Assembly: GCA_002393965.1 (NCBI GenBank)
Contig: DGSL01000026.1
Coordinates: 8,841 to 72,840 of the forward strand
Direction: 5' to 3'
Length of the DNA: 64,000 nucleotides
From: Bacteroidales bacterium UBA4363
GTDB taxonomy: Bacteria; Bacteroidota; Bacteroidia; Bacteroidales; Paludibacteraceae
The notes beneath the pieces are model-generated. The model was not told the origin of the DNA. It ran no database searches and saw only the letters and a program-made list of their open reading frames with translations. Each line of letters begins with the position of its first letter. The first letter of the stretch is position 1. The position numbers and the translations under genes are program-made. Of the stretch, positions 1 through 7,744 are shown piece by piece.

Positions 1-8
1 ATTATAAC

Positions 9-96
9 GTCCCTACGGGACTTTTCGTTTGTCTTGTTTTACAAGACATTTTGGGTGGCGCCTCGGGATAACAATAAGGGTGACGCTCCTACGGAG
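9..96. repeat. cluster of small hairpins, REP-like
   Basis: Three short inverted repeats lie in 90 bases. GTCCC-TAC-GGGAC is at 9-21, GTCTTGT-TTT-ACAAGAC at 31-47, and CTCC-TAC-GGAG at 86-96. The first and third share the loop and core CCTACGG. No convincing protein frame covers them. Short palindromes of this kind resemble REP elements in general form, but no transposase is visible in the window, so that identity is inference. Confidence 0.4.
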
Positions 97-182
97 TTCT
101 GAGAGGAAAGGGCTTTATTTTGCGATGGAGTGTTTTTTGCGGAGAGGGGATGATGTAGGGAAGAATCTCGGGCAATCGTATG

Positions 183-190
183 TATCTTTG
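183..190 (+). promoter_or_regulatory. Bacteroidetes -7 box for the phosphoesterase gene
   Basis: TATCTTTG fits the Bacteroidetes -7 consensus TAnnTTTG and sits 53 bases before the preferred start codon at 244. No clear -33 TTTG was found at the usual spacing. Confidence 0.5.
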
Positions 191-243
191 CAGGGGATCT
201 CACCCTAAAGATGGCAGTACCCTGCAGAAAAACGCAATGGACC

Positions 244-762
244 ATGAAGAAAATCGGCTTACTATCAGACACGCATTCGGTGCTGGACGATCGTGTCTTC
301 ACGCACTTCGCGTCGTGTGATGAGATCTGGCATGCGGGTGACATCGGTCATCTGGAGTTGGCCGACCGTCTGTCATCGTTCAAGCCGCTGCGAGCCGTCT
401 ATGGCAACGTGGACGGTCATGAGATACGCGCGGTGTATCCTCAGCACGAGCGTTTCCTCTGTGAGGGTGTTGACGTCTGGCTCACTCACATAGGCGGTTA
501 TCCGGGCAAGTATGCACAGGAAGTGCGTCCCACGATCTATCTGAACCCTCCGAAGTTATTCATCTCGGGTCACTCGCACATCCTGAAAGTCATGTATGAC
601 AAGCGTCTGAACCTGCTGCACATCAATCCGGGAGCTGAAGGGCTTTACGGTTTCCATAAGGTGCGTACACTCGTGCGTTTCGAGATTGACGGCAGCGAGA
701 TCCGGAACTTAGAGGTCATCGAGTTGGGTCCCAGGCAGCAGGTCCTCAAGAAAGAGGAATAA
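244..762 (+). CDS. YfcE/MJ0936-family metallophosphoesterase
   Basis: A 172-residue cytoplasmic calcineurin-like phosphoesterase, probably a phosphodiesterase. The full di-metal motif set is visible: D9-x-H11 in SDTH, G-D33 in HAGDIGH, the GNxD block at 55-58, H82 in THIGG, and GHSH at 109-112. Length matches the single-domain YfcE family. The ATG at 244 was preferred to one at 211 because the family begins directly with the beta strand leading into SDTH. The -7 box at 183-190 lies upstream. The natural substrate cannot be read from sequence. It is convergent with xseA. Confidence 0.85.
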   Translation: MKKIGLLSDTHSVLDDRVFTHFASCDEIWHAGDIGHLELADRLSSFKPLRAVYGNVDGHEIRAVYPQHERFLCEGVDVWLTHIGGYPGKYAQEVRPTIYLNPPKLFISGHSHILKVMYDKRLNLLHINPGAEGLYGFHKVRTLVRFEIDGSEIRNLEVIELGPRQQVLKKEE

Positions 763-786
763 GGAGCGGCGATTGTCCCGTCGCGT

Positions 787-2013
787 TCACTCCGTAACGG
801 AGGCAGAGCGAGAGCCGTCGTGGAAGTAGAGTTCCACCTTGTCGCCCTTATACAGCGAGGAGGCGGAGGCAACTTTCTTTCCATCGCGCGTCACGACGGC
901 GAATCCGCGTCTCATCATCTCGAGAGGGGAATTCATCTGCAGGTCCTTCTCCATCATTTCGATTCGGTGTCGCTGGGACAGGACGAGTGCGGACGAGCGT
1001 TCGCGAAGGCGTTGCTGACGAAGCAGTATGTGCCGCTGGCAGAGTCCAAAGACATCGGAAGCGCATCGATGGAGCGCATAGGAGCGCATGAGCACGTCGT
1101 TGTTTCGTTCCTGGAGAAAAGCCGAGGTTCCCTGGCGGAGCCGTTCGAAGAGACGTGAGAGGCCGAGATCCTCCGATGCGACGCTATTGATAAGGTATTC
1201 CGCTACAGCGGTCGGCGTTTTGGCGCACACGTTGGCTACCATATCCAGCACGCACGTATCACGCAAATGTCCGATGCCGGTAATGATGGGCAGAGGGAAC
1301 TGAGCGCAGTTGGTGGCCAATTCGTAATTGTCAAAGCTATTGAGATCCGCCGTGGCGCCGCCACCACGTATGATGACAACCACGTCGAAGAGTTCGGCGT
1401 GAACGTAGATGCGCTCGAGGGCGGCAATAATGCTGGAGGAAGTCCGTTCGCCCTGCATCACAGCCGGGAAGAGGTGTGTATAGAACACGTAGCCCTGTTC
1501 GTTCCGTTTGAGTTGATGTTCAAAATCGCCGAACCCGGCAGCAGTGGCAGAGGAAATGACGGCGATGCGTTGTGGCAGAGGCGGCACCGTCAGCGATCGG
1601 TTCATATCGAACACCCCCTCCTGTCGGAGTCGCTGGATCGTTTCCTGTCTCTGACGAGCCATGTCTCCCAGGGTGAAAGCCGGGTCCACATCGTTGATCA
1701 GCAGAGAGAAGCCGTACTGTTCGTGGAAGTTCACCTCACAAGCGAACAGCACCTTCATGCCTACCGCAAGCGGCTGTCCTGTCTTCTCACGGAAAAAGGG
1801 CTTGAGCATGGCATAGGTATTGCGCCAGCACATTGCCTTCGTCTTTGCCACTATTCGGTTTCCGTCCTTCTCGACGAGTTCGAGATAGGCATGTCCGTTC
1901 GCATTCTCCTTGAGTTCGCTGATCTCCGCCCGCACCCATACCGGAGAAGGGAACGCCTCCTCGACGGAGTGTCGGATACGACTGTTCAACTCATACAAAG
2001 AAACCGATTCCAT
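787..2013 (-). CDS. xseA: exodeoxyribonuclease VII large subunit
   Basis: The large subunit of exonuclease VII, which degrades single-stranded DNA in both directions together with many copies of XseB. The N-terminal OB-fold is recognisable from VWVRAEISELK onward, and the catalytic region carries the conserved GGGATADLNSFDNYELA-type block and the GIGHLRDT segment. The protein is about 408 residues from the ATG at 2013, slightly short of E. coli XseA. A second ATG eight codons upstream (2037) is possible. The gene is divergent from recQ, and xseB lies downstream of recQ rather than of xseA, so the two subunits are on different transcripts. Confidence 0.93.
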   Translation of the reverse strand: MESVSLYELNSRIRHSVEEAFPSPVWVRAEISELKENANGHAYLELVEKDGNRIVAKTKAMCWRNTYAMLKPFFREKTGQPLAVGMKVLFACEVNFHEQYGFSLLINDVDPAFTLGDMARQRQETIQRLRQEGVFDMNRSLTVPPLPQRIAVISSATAAGFGDFEHQLKRNEQGYVFYTHLFPAVMQGERTSSSIIAALERIYVHAELFDVVVIIRGGGATADLNSFDNYELATNCAQFPLPIITGIGHLRDTCVLDMVANVCAKTPTAVAEYLINSVASEDLGLSRLFERLRQGTSAFLQERNNDVLMRSYALHRCASDVFGLCQRHILLRQQRLRERSSALVLSQRHRIEMMEKDLQMNSPLEMMRRGFAVVTRDGKKVASASSLYKGDKVELYFHDGSRSASVTE

Positions 2014-2127
2014 AAGGCAGTACAGTGAATGATTCATAGACCGATGGTCCTGTCCGTATCGGCACATCTCACGACCAGCGATCCGCAACAAAAAAGTGAA
2101 ATACTGCCAAATATACAGATTTTTGAC

Positions 2128-2135
2128 TACTTTTG
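2128..2135 (+). promoter_or_regulatory. putative -7 box before recQ
   Basis: TACTTTTG fits TAnnTTTG and ends 5 bases before the recQ ATG at 2141. Transcription from here would give an almost leaderless mRNA, so either the start codon or this box may be wrong. Confidence 0.3.
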
Positions 2136-2140
2136 AAACA

Positions 2141-4042
2141 ATGAACCGATTCCGAACCATACTAAAGAACTACTGGGGCTACGACTCCTTCCGTCCGATG
2201 CAGGAAGAGATCATCCAGTCCGTGTGTTCGGGAAGGGACACGCTGGGTCTCATGCCCACAGGTGGAGGCAAATCGCTGACCTTTCAGGTCTCGACGCTAT
2301 CGATGGACGGGCTGTGTCTGGTCATCACGCCTCTGATTGCCCTGATGAAAGACCAGGTGGACACCCTTCGTCAGAAGCACATCCTCGCCACTGCCATCTA
2401 TTCCGGCATGTCTCAGGACTCGATTATACAATCGCTGGACAAGTGTCTGTTCGGGAAGTACAAATTCCTCTATATCTCGCCAGAGCGTCTGGAGACGGAG
2501 TTGTTTCTGAGTTACCTGCCGAATCTGAACATCTGTCTGCTGACCATTGACGAGGCTCATTGCATCTCCCAATGGGGATATGACTTCCGTCCGTCGTACC
2601 TAAACATTGCGAAGATCCGTGAGATGTTACCCGGAGTACCTGTTCTGGCGCTGACGGCGACGGCGACGCCCGAGGTGGCGAAAGACATCCAGCACCAGTT
2701 GGGGTTTGCGAAAGAGAACGTCTTCCAGACGAGTTTTGCGCGTCGCAACCTCCATTATATTGTCCGCCAGGTCGAAGACAAGCAGAAATACCTGTTGCGT
2801 GTACTCCATAACGTAGAAGGGAGTGCGATCGTCTATGTCCGGAACCGCTCGAAGACGAAAGAGATAGCCGACTTTCTGGAAGAGAACGGCATCGTTGCGG
2901 AGTCGTTCCACGCGGGATTGGCATCGAGGGAGAAGAACCTTCGCCAGCAGCGATGGATGGACGACGAGACGCGCGTCATTGTTTCGACCAATGCCTTCGG
3001 CATGGGAATTGACAAGGCGGACGTGCGGATCGTAGCGCACATAGACCCACCCGACTCCATCGAGGCCTATTATCAGGAAGCCGGCCGTGCCGGCCGTGAC
3101 GGCAAGGAATCGTATGCCGTCCTATTGTCCAGTCCGTCCGACAAGCGTATAGTCCTGAAGCGCATCTCCGACCACTACCCGTCGGAGGACTTCATCCGAA
3201 AGGTATATGCCAAAGTCTGCTATCACCTCTACATTGCCGAAGGCGAAGGCGAGGGCTGTTCCTATCCGTTTGACATCATGACCTTCTGCCGGAACTATCG
3301 TCTTCCGATTCAGCAGACGCTATCCGCCATCCGTTTTCTAGAACTTTGTGACTACTGGAGTTACACGGAACAGAACGACGATCCGTCGCGTCTGATGGTG
3401 ATCGTGGGCAAGGACGAGCTGTACTACAACCGTCAGTTGGACAATGGTACCCTTGACCCGCTGATTGACGTCGTGCTGCGCACGTACCCCGGCCTTTTCT
3501 CACAATACGTCCATATCAGCGAGGAACTGATCGGCGAGATGCTGGGTTGGGACCGGGAGAAAGTCTATAAAAGTCTCTCGTCACTGAGACAGCAGGGCTA
3601 CATCAGTTATATCCCGGCGAAGAAAACGCCGTTTCTCACGTTTCAGCATTACCGCATTGCGGAAGACCGTCTGTCGCTTACGCACCTCGGCCTGCCGGTT
3701 CGCAAGAAGATCTACGAGCAGCGCATCCAGAGCATGCTGCACTATGCGACCAACAAGGAGACGTGTCGCAGTGTCGTCTTGCTGGACTACTTCGGAGAGA
3801 AAGGTTCGGCGCCGTGCGAGGCGTGTGACGTCTGCCGCAGCAAAAAGCAGAACGGTCGTAACCACCGCATCCAGATACTGGGAGAAAAGATCCTGTCGAT
3901 ACTGCGCAAGCAGCCATTGACGGCAGAAGAGATTGTCCAGCGCATTGACGAGACGAATGAGACAGAAATCATCGCCGTCCTCCGCACCCTATGTGACATC
4001 GACCTCATTACACTCAAAGACAACCAATTCCAAGCAAAATGA
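2141..4042 (+). CDS. recQ: RecQ-family ATP-dependent DNA helicase
   Basis: A superfamily 2 3'-5' DNA helicase of 633 residues, acting in recombination and replication-fork repair. It shows the Walker A PTGGGKS, the DEAH box in IDEAHCISQWGYDFRP, and motif VI EAGRAGRDG. A four-cysteine zinc cluster lies near the C terminus (CRSVVLLDYFGE followed by C-EAC-DVC). Unlike E. coli RecQ, about 200 residues of winged-helix-like sequence separate the helicase core from the zinc cluster, and no HRDC domain follows. This is an alternative architecture of the family. The ATG at 2141 was chosen because NRFRTILKNYWGYDSFRPMQ matches the family N terminus. It overlaps xseB by the ATGA junction, so the two are translationally coupled. 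Confidence 0.92.
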   Translation: MNRFRTILKNYWGYDSFRPMQEEIIQSVCSGRDTLGLMPTGGGKSLTFQVSTLSMDGLCLVITPLIALMKDQVDTLRQKHILATAIYSGMSQDSIIQSLDKCLFGKYKFLYISPERLETELFLSYLPNLNICLLTIDEAHCISQWGYDFRPSYLNIAKIREMLPGVPVLALTATATPEVAKDIQHQLGFAKENVFQTSFARRNLHYIVRQVEDKQKYLLRVLHNVEGSAIVYVRNRSKTKEIADFLEENGIVAESFHAGLASREKNLRQQRWMDDETRVIVSTNAFGMGIDKADVRIVAHIDPPDSIEAYYQEAGRAGRDGKESYAVLLSSPSDKRIVLKRISDHYPSEDFIRKVYAKVCYHLYIAEGEGEGCSYPFDIMTFCRNYRLPIQQTLSAIRFLELCDYWSYTEQNDDPSRLMVIVGKDELYYNRQLDNGTLDPLIDVVLRTYPGLFSQYVHISEELIGEMLGWDREKVYKSLSSLRQQGYISYIPAKKTPFLTFQHYRIAEDRLSLTHLGLPVRKKIYEQRIQSMLHYATNKETCRSVVLLDYFGEKGSAPCEACDVCRSKKQNGRNHRIQILGEKILSILRKQPLTAEEIVQRIDETNETEIIAVLRTLCDIDLITLKDNQFQAK

Positions 4043-4251
4043 AAAAAGACCAGAAAAAGAACGACTTCGACTACGAGCAGGCGATGGGTGAGATAAACAA
4101 AATCATCGAATCCCTGGAGAAGGGAGACATCCCGATGGGTGAGCTGACCGAAAAAATCGAGAAAGCCACGGGGTTGCTGAAACAATGCAAGGCGAAGATC
4201 CAGCAAACCGACGAAGACATCCAGAAAATGCTGGATGAGTTAGGCGACTGA
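4039..4251 (+). CDS. xseB: exodeoxyribonuclease VII small subunit
   Basis: A 70-residue small subunit of exonuclease VII. It is almost wholly helical, with the family core FDYEQAMGEINKIIESLEKG followed by a second amphipathic helix LLKQCKAKIQ. In the known complex several copies coat the large subunit. The start ATG overlaps the recQ stop codon. Pairing with recQ rather than xseA is the notable point. Confidence 0.92.
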   Translation: MKKDQKKNDFDYEQAMGEINKIIESLEKGDIPMGELTEKIEKATGLLKQCKAKIQQTDEDIQKMLDELGD

Positions 4252-4280
4252 CCCGAACGGGGATTCCGAGCGACGAGAAA

Positions 4281-4347
4281 GCGGAAGGACTGGAGTCTGC
4301 CGAATCAGAGAAAAGATGGGGACGCGAGAGGGCGTCTCTCCTTCCGC
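4281..4347. terminator. long stem-loop between convergent xseB and the DUF456 gene
   Basis: GCGGAAGGA at 4281-4289 pairs perfectly with TCCTTCCGC at 4339-4347. Inside lies a second perfect stem, GACGC 4321-4325 with GCGTC 4332-4336. It occupies the convergent spacer and could end transcription from both sides, but there is no clear T-run, so a factor-independent terminator is not proven. Confidence 0.4.
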
Positions 4348-4367
4348 ATTGCGTGAGCAGGCGTCCG

Positions 4368-4847
4368 TCACAGGAGCACCCACAAAGCATAGACAATCAA
4401 TCCGATGGCGACCAGGATTTTGAGCAGGGAACTTGCCAGAAAGCCGATAAAAGCGCCGAATCCAGCCTTGAGCGCCTCGTCGAACTTCTTACCGTCCATC
4501 ATCTCCCCGACGACGGCTCCGACGAACGGTCCGACAACAAGCCCTAATGGCAGGAAGAACAGTCCGGCAACGGTCCCGACCAGCGTTCCTCGCGCACCGC
4601 TCTTGCTACCGCCGAACCTTCGCGTAGTCATGGAAGGCAGGACAAAATCGGCGACAGAGACGAGCGTCACCACGAGCAGCCAGACGATGAGCACCCAGAA
4701 GGGGATATCGTAGGCATCGGTCAGGGTGATGAGAATGAGAGCGGCATAGCTGACGGGTATGCCTGGCAGAGCTGGCACTACGCACCCGACGAGTCCGATG
4801 ATCAGGCAGAAGGCCGCGCAAGCGATGAGTACCGTATCGAGTTCCAT
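4368..4847 (-). CDS. DUF456 family membrane protein
   Basis: A 159-residue, strongly hydrophobic inner-membrane protein with four or more predicted membrane segments. It contains the glycine-rich LVGTVAGLFFLPLGLVVGPF and EMMDGKKFDEALKAGFGAFIGF stretches typical of DUF456. Function is unknown in the family. A purine-rich GGAGGAGGAG run just upstream of the ATG at 4847 makes that start more likely than a GTG five codons earlier. The gene is convergent with recQ-xseB, and its start lies about 40 bases downstream of the PorE-like gene's stop, so co-transcription is possible. Confidence 0.85.
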   Translation of the reverse strand: MELDTVLIACAAFCLIIGLVGCVVPALPGIPVSYAALILITLTDAYDIPFWVLIVWLLVVTLVSVADFVLPSMTTRRFGGSKSGARGTLVGTVAGLFFLPLGLVVGPFVGAVVGEMMDGKKFDEALKAGFGAFIGFLASSLLKILVAIGLIVYALWVLL

Positions 4848-4890
4848 CCTCTCCTCCTCCACTTAAAATTTCCCAGCTATTTTCTTTCAC

Positions 4891-6858
4891 TTACCGGATT
4901 GACGACTCCGCCGGCATCATGGATGGTCGTGAATTATCCTTCACGATGACAATCTCGGTCCGTCGGTTCTTGGCGCGTCCTTCCTCCGTTGCATTGTCGG
5001 CAATCGGCTTGTCAGGTCCGTAGCCCTTCCAAGTGATGCGAGCGGCATTGATTTCTCCCTTCTCAATGAGGTAGTTTGCCACCGCCTTGGCGCGTGCGTC
5101 GGAGAGTTTGAGATTGTAGGCGCGTGAGCCTTTCGAGTCGGTATGTCCTGCGAGTTCTATTGCGACGCGTCCGTTCTGCTTCATGAAACGTATCAGACGG
5201 TTGAGTTCGGCGAATGACTCCTCCTTGAGCGTTGACTTGTCGAAATCGAAGAATATATTGTTCAGTGTAGCGAGGGCGCCCACCTCGATCGGAGCCATGT
5301 CAACCTCAATGCCCTTCTGTTTCATATCGGCACTATCCTTCTGACGGAGTGTTCCGGAGACGAACAAGTATCCTTTCTTATTAATATTGTAGGCATAGTC
5401 CTCGTCCACGGGCAGGTAGGTCTGGAATTCGCCGGTCATCTCGTCGGAGACGGACTGGAACACCATCTTATCGTCCTTCATGCGGAACACTTCGACGTGT
5501 GCCTGTACCGGCTTTTTCGTCTTAGAGTCCCACACCTTTCCATCGAAGAACTCCATGCGTTCTGGCCGGAGGCTGTCCGGGAGGCTTATCTCATAGATAT
5601 CCTTTCCACGTGCATTCTTGAGAATACCGTTGGAAGAGAGGTATGCCTTATCGCCCTGTGCGTTCACGCAAAAGCCGATCTCATCGCGGTGCGTATTAAT
5701 CGGGAAGCCAATATTCTTCGGTATGCCCCATTTCCCGTTCTCGCTACGCTTAGAGTAGAAGATATCATAGCCACCGAGTCCGGGATGTCCTTTGGAGGAG
5801 AAATAGAGCGTCTTGTTATCGGCATGGATAAACGGCGAGAAGTCGTCCTCCGGCGTATTGATGACCGGTCCGAGATTGCGCGGTTGGGAGAACTGCAGTT
5901 TTCCATCCTCGAGGATCTTGACCTTGCTCACCCATATATCCTGTCCGCCGAGACCTCCCGGCCGGTTGCTGGAGAAAAACAGTTCATCGCCAGCGGGCGA
6001 AAAGGAAGGTGTGGACTCCCAATACTGGGTATTGAGCGGCCGTCCGCAGTTGATTGCCGGGCTCCAAGTATTGCCACGCCTAATGGAGTAATAGATATCG
6101 CATCCGCCATTGCTGGAGGTACGGTCGCACGCGACGAGGAACATGTATCTGCCGTCGACGGAATAGTTCTGCGATCCCTCGTTCTTATCCGTATTGGTCG
6201 GTCCTCCGATAGACTCACTCTTGGACCATGTCCCTGTCTTCTCGTCATAGAAACTCTGGTAGATATCCTCCTGTGCGGAGACATTCTTCTGTCCCTCCCG
6301 CTGTCCGACGAGGACGGTCAGAGAGATGCGTTTCCCGTCGGCGGTGATGCTCGGCCAATAGTCGTCGTAATCGGTATTGACACGGGTGAGGTTGATGGGT
6401 TTGAACGGTACGGGGTGTTTCTTGAGTTCCTCTGCCTGAGCGCATCGCTGTACCCATGCTGAGTATTTCTCACCTCCGCGTCCGAACCATTCCTTCGCCT
6501 GCGTATATTGTCCGGTATTATAGTACTCCTTCCCGAGTTTGAAACACGTCTTGTAGTAGTTCCTGTATTTCGGTTTGGCGACGCGTTCGTAATAGGCGAA
6601 CATGCTTGCCTCATTCCCCTGCTCCTTGTAGGTCTGAGCAACGAGCCAATACGCCTCCTCGAAGGTCGGGTCCTGTTCGATTGCCTCCTTGAGTCGCGCT
6701 ATTTTCTCCTTATCATCCTGAATGAACCGCGCCTTGGAGTAGATCTCACGCGCCTTTTTCTGTTTTCCAGACAGTTGTTCTGCCGAGAAAGCGGCTGACG
6801 GTAGGAGCAGCAGGGTCACCGTCAGCAAGAGATAAGAGATAGAAGCCTTCACGTTCAT
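4891..6858 (-). CDS. TPR / beta-propeller / OmpA-family envelope protein (PorE-like)
   Basis: A 655-residue exported protein. It has a signal peptide (about residues 1-25, ending PSAAFSA), TPR-like helices (about 35-130), PD40-type beta-propeller repeats with WPSITADGKR, STPSFSPAGDELFFSSNRPG and SPFIHADNKTLYFSSKG (about 165-430), a short carboxypeptidase-regulatory-like domain (about 437-520), and a C-terminal OmpA peptidoglycan-binding domain (about 530-640) with FFDFDKSTL and LAGHTDSKGS. This domain order is that of PorE, a peptidoglycan-linked accessory of type IX secretion in Porphyromonas gingivalis. Other Bacteroidetes OmpA paralogues share the order, so the PorE assignment is probable rather than certain. 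No lipobox cysteine is evident near the N terminus. Confidence 0.82.
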   Translation of the reverse strand: MNVKASISYLLLTVTLLLLPSAAFSAEQLSGKQKKAREIYSKARFIQDDKEKIARLKEAIEQDPTFEEAYWLVAQTYKEQGNEASMFAYYERVAKPKYRNYYKTCFKLGKEYYNTGQYTQAKEWFGRGGEKYSAWVQRCAQAEELKKHPVPFKPINLTRVNTDYDDYWPSITADGKRISLTVLVGQREGQKNVSAQEDIYQSFYDEKTGTWSKSESIGGPTNTDKNEGSQNYSVDGRYMFLVACDRTSSNGGCDIYYSIRRGNTWSPAINCGRPLNTQYWESTPSFSPAGDELFFSSNRPGGLGGQDIWVSKVKILEDGKLQFSQPRNLGPVINTPEDDFSPFIHADNKTLYFSSKGHPGLGGYDIFYSKRSENGKWGIPKNIGFPINTHRDEIGFCVNAQGDKAYLSSNGILKNARGKDIYEISLPDSLRPERMEFFDGKVWDSKTKKPVQAHVEVFRMKDDKMVFQSVSDEMTGEFQTYLPVDEDYAYNINKKGYLFVSGTLRQKDSADMKQKGIEVDMAPIEVGALATLNNIFFDFDKSTLKEESFAELNRLIRFMKQNGRVAIELAGHTDSKGSRAYNLKLSDARAKAVANYLIEKGEINAARITWKGYGPDKPIADNATEEGRAKNRRTEIVIVKDNSRPSMMPAESSIR

Positions 6859-6875
6859 AGATAAAAAAATTGAGG

Positions 6876-7616
6876 TCAGTTATGGTCCGAGAGACCTGAG
6901 ATGACGATCTCGCGTGTCCGATTGGCGAGTTCGCGCATATTCTGTTCGGTATTCTCCCCACAGTCGATCGGTTCGTGGATAATCATTCTGACGGTCCCTG
7001 GATTGATGGACCATCCACCCATGGCGATGCGTTTGTTGGAATCGATGATAGAGATGGGAACGACCGGGAGTTGCAGATCGGTTGCGATACTGAACGCCCC
7101 TCTCTTGAAAAGTCCGACGCGTCCTGTCTTGGAGCGCGTCCCTTCGGGGAAGATCAGGACGCTACGTCCATCCTTGAGTTTCGTTTCTGCCTCGACGAGG
7201 CTTTTCTTAGCCTCGATCGGGTGAGAGCGGTCGATGAAGATATGTCCCATCTTCTCGCAAGCCATGCCGACGAACGGCATCTTGCGCAGTTCCTTCTTCA
7301 TGACGAAGACGAAGACAACGGGCATCCATCCGTAGATCATCCAGATATCGAACGCACTCTGGTGATTAGAAGCCAAGACATAGGTCTTGCCCTGGTTGAG
7401 GTGTTCGGCACCAGAGACCTTCACGCGGATAAAGGCGAGCCACATAACCAGTCGCGACCAGATACGCGGAAAGACGGACATCGTCTTAAGAGAAAAGAGC
7501 CCTGTCGAGGCGAGGATGATACACGTCGAAGCGGTCAGGAACGTCAGCAGGAGAGCCATCGGCAGCCAAACAATCCAGACATAAAGTCGATAAAAAGGCA
7601 GAAAAATTTTCCACAT
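6876..7616 (-). CDS. plsC: 1-acyl-sn-glycerol-3-phosphate acyltransferase
   Basis: A 246-residue membrane-associated lysophosphatidate acyltransferase making phosphatidic acid. It has an N-terminal hydrophobic anchor (about residues 8-45), the catalytic NHxxxxD motif as NHQSAFD near residue 85, and FPEGTRS near residue 155, then LPVVPISI. It sits 17 bases upstream of the PorE-like gene on the same strand, with a -7 box at 7651-7644. This suggests one transcript for plsC, the OmpA protein and perhaps the DUF456 gene. Confidence 0.9.
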   Translation of the reverse strand: MWKIFLPFYRLYVWIVWLPMALLLTFLTASTCIILASTGLFSLKTMSVFPRIWSRLVMWLAFIRVKVSGAEHLNQGKTYVLASNHQSAFDIWMIYGWMPVVFVFVMKKELRKMPFVGMACEKMGHIFIDRSHPIEAKKSLVEAETKLKDGRSVLIFPEGTRSKTGRVGLFKRGAFSIATDLQLPVVPISIIDSNKRIAMGGWSINPGTVRMIIHEPIDCGENTEQNMRELANRTREIVISGLSDHN

Positions 7617-7643
7617 GATTCTCTATCAGTTGTTTCAGTACGA

Positions 7644-7651
7644 CAAAGATA
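7644..7651 (-). promoter_or_regulatory. -7 box for plsC
   Basis: On the minus strand this reads TATCTTTG, a match to TAnnTTTG, 28 bases upstream of the plsC start at 7616. Confidence 0.5.
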
Positions 7652-7684
7652 GTCATTTTATAAAATTTTAAGAAGAAAAAGTCC

Positions 7685-7692
7685 TACATTTG
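7685..7692 (+). promoter_or_regulatory. -7 box for metG
   Basis: TACATTTG matches TAnnTTTG and lies 53 bases before the metG ATG. It is divergent from the plsC box 34 bases away. Confidence 0.5.
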
Positions 7693-7744
7693 TAGGCCCA
7701 ACGGGCAATGAACCAACCATAAAGAACATCAACCGAGCAAGATA

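Noticed and set aside
1267-2028. A 253-codon plus-strand frame inside xseA
   Set aside because: Antisense shadow of a recognised gene.
5497-6462. A 321-codon plus-strand frame inside the PorE-like gene
   Set aside because: Shadow of a gene with clear propeller and OmpA motifs; no motif of its own.
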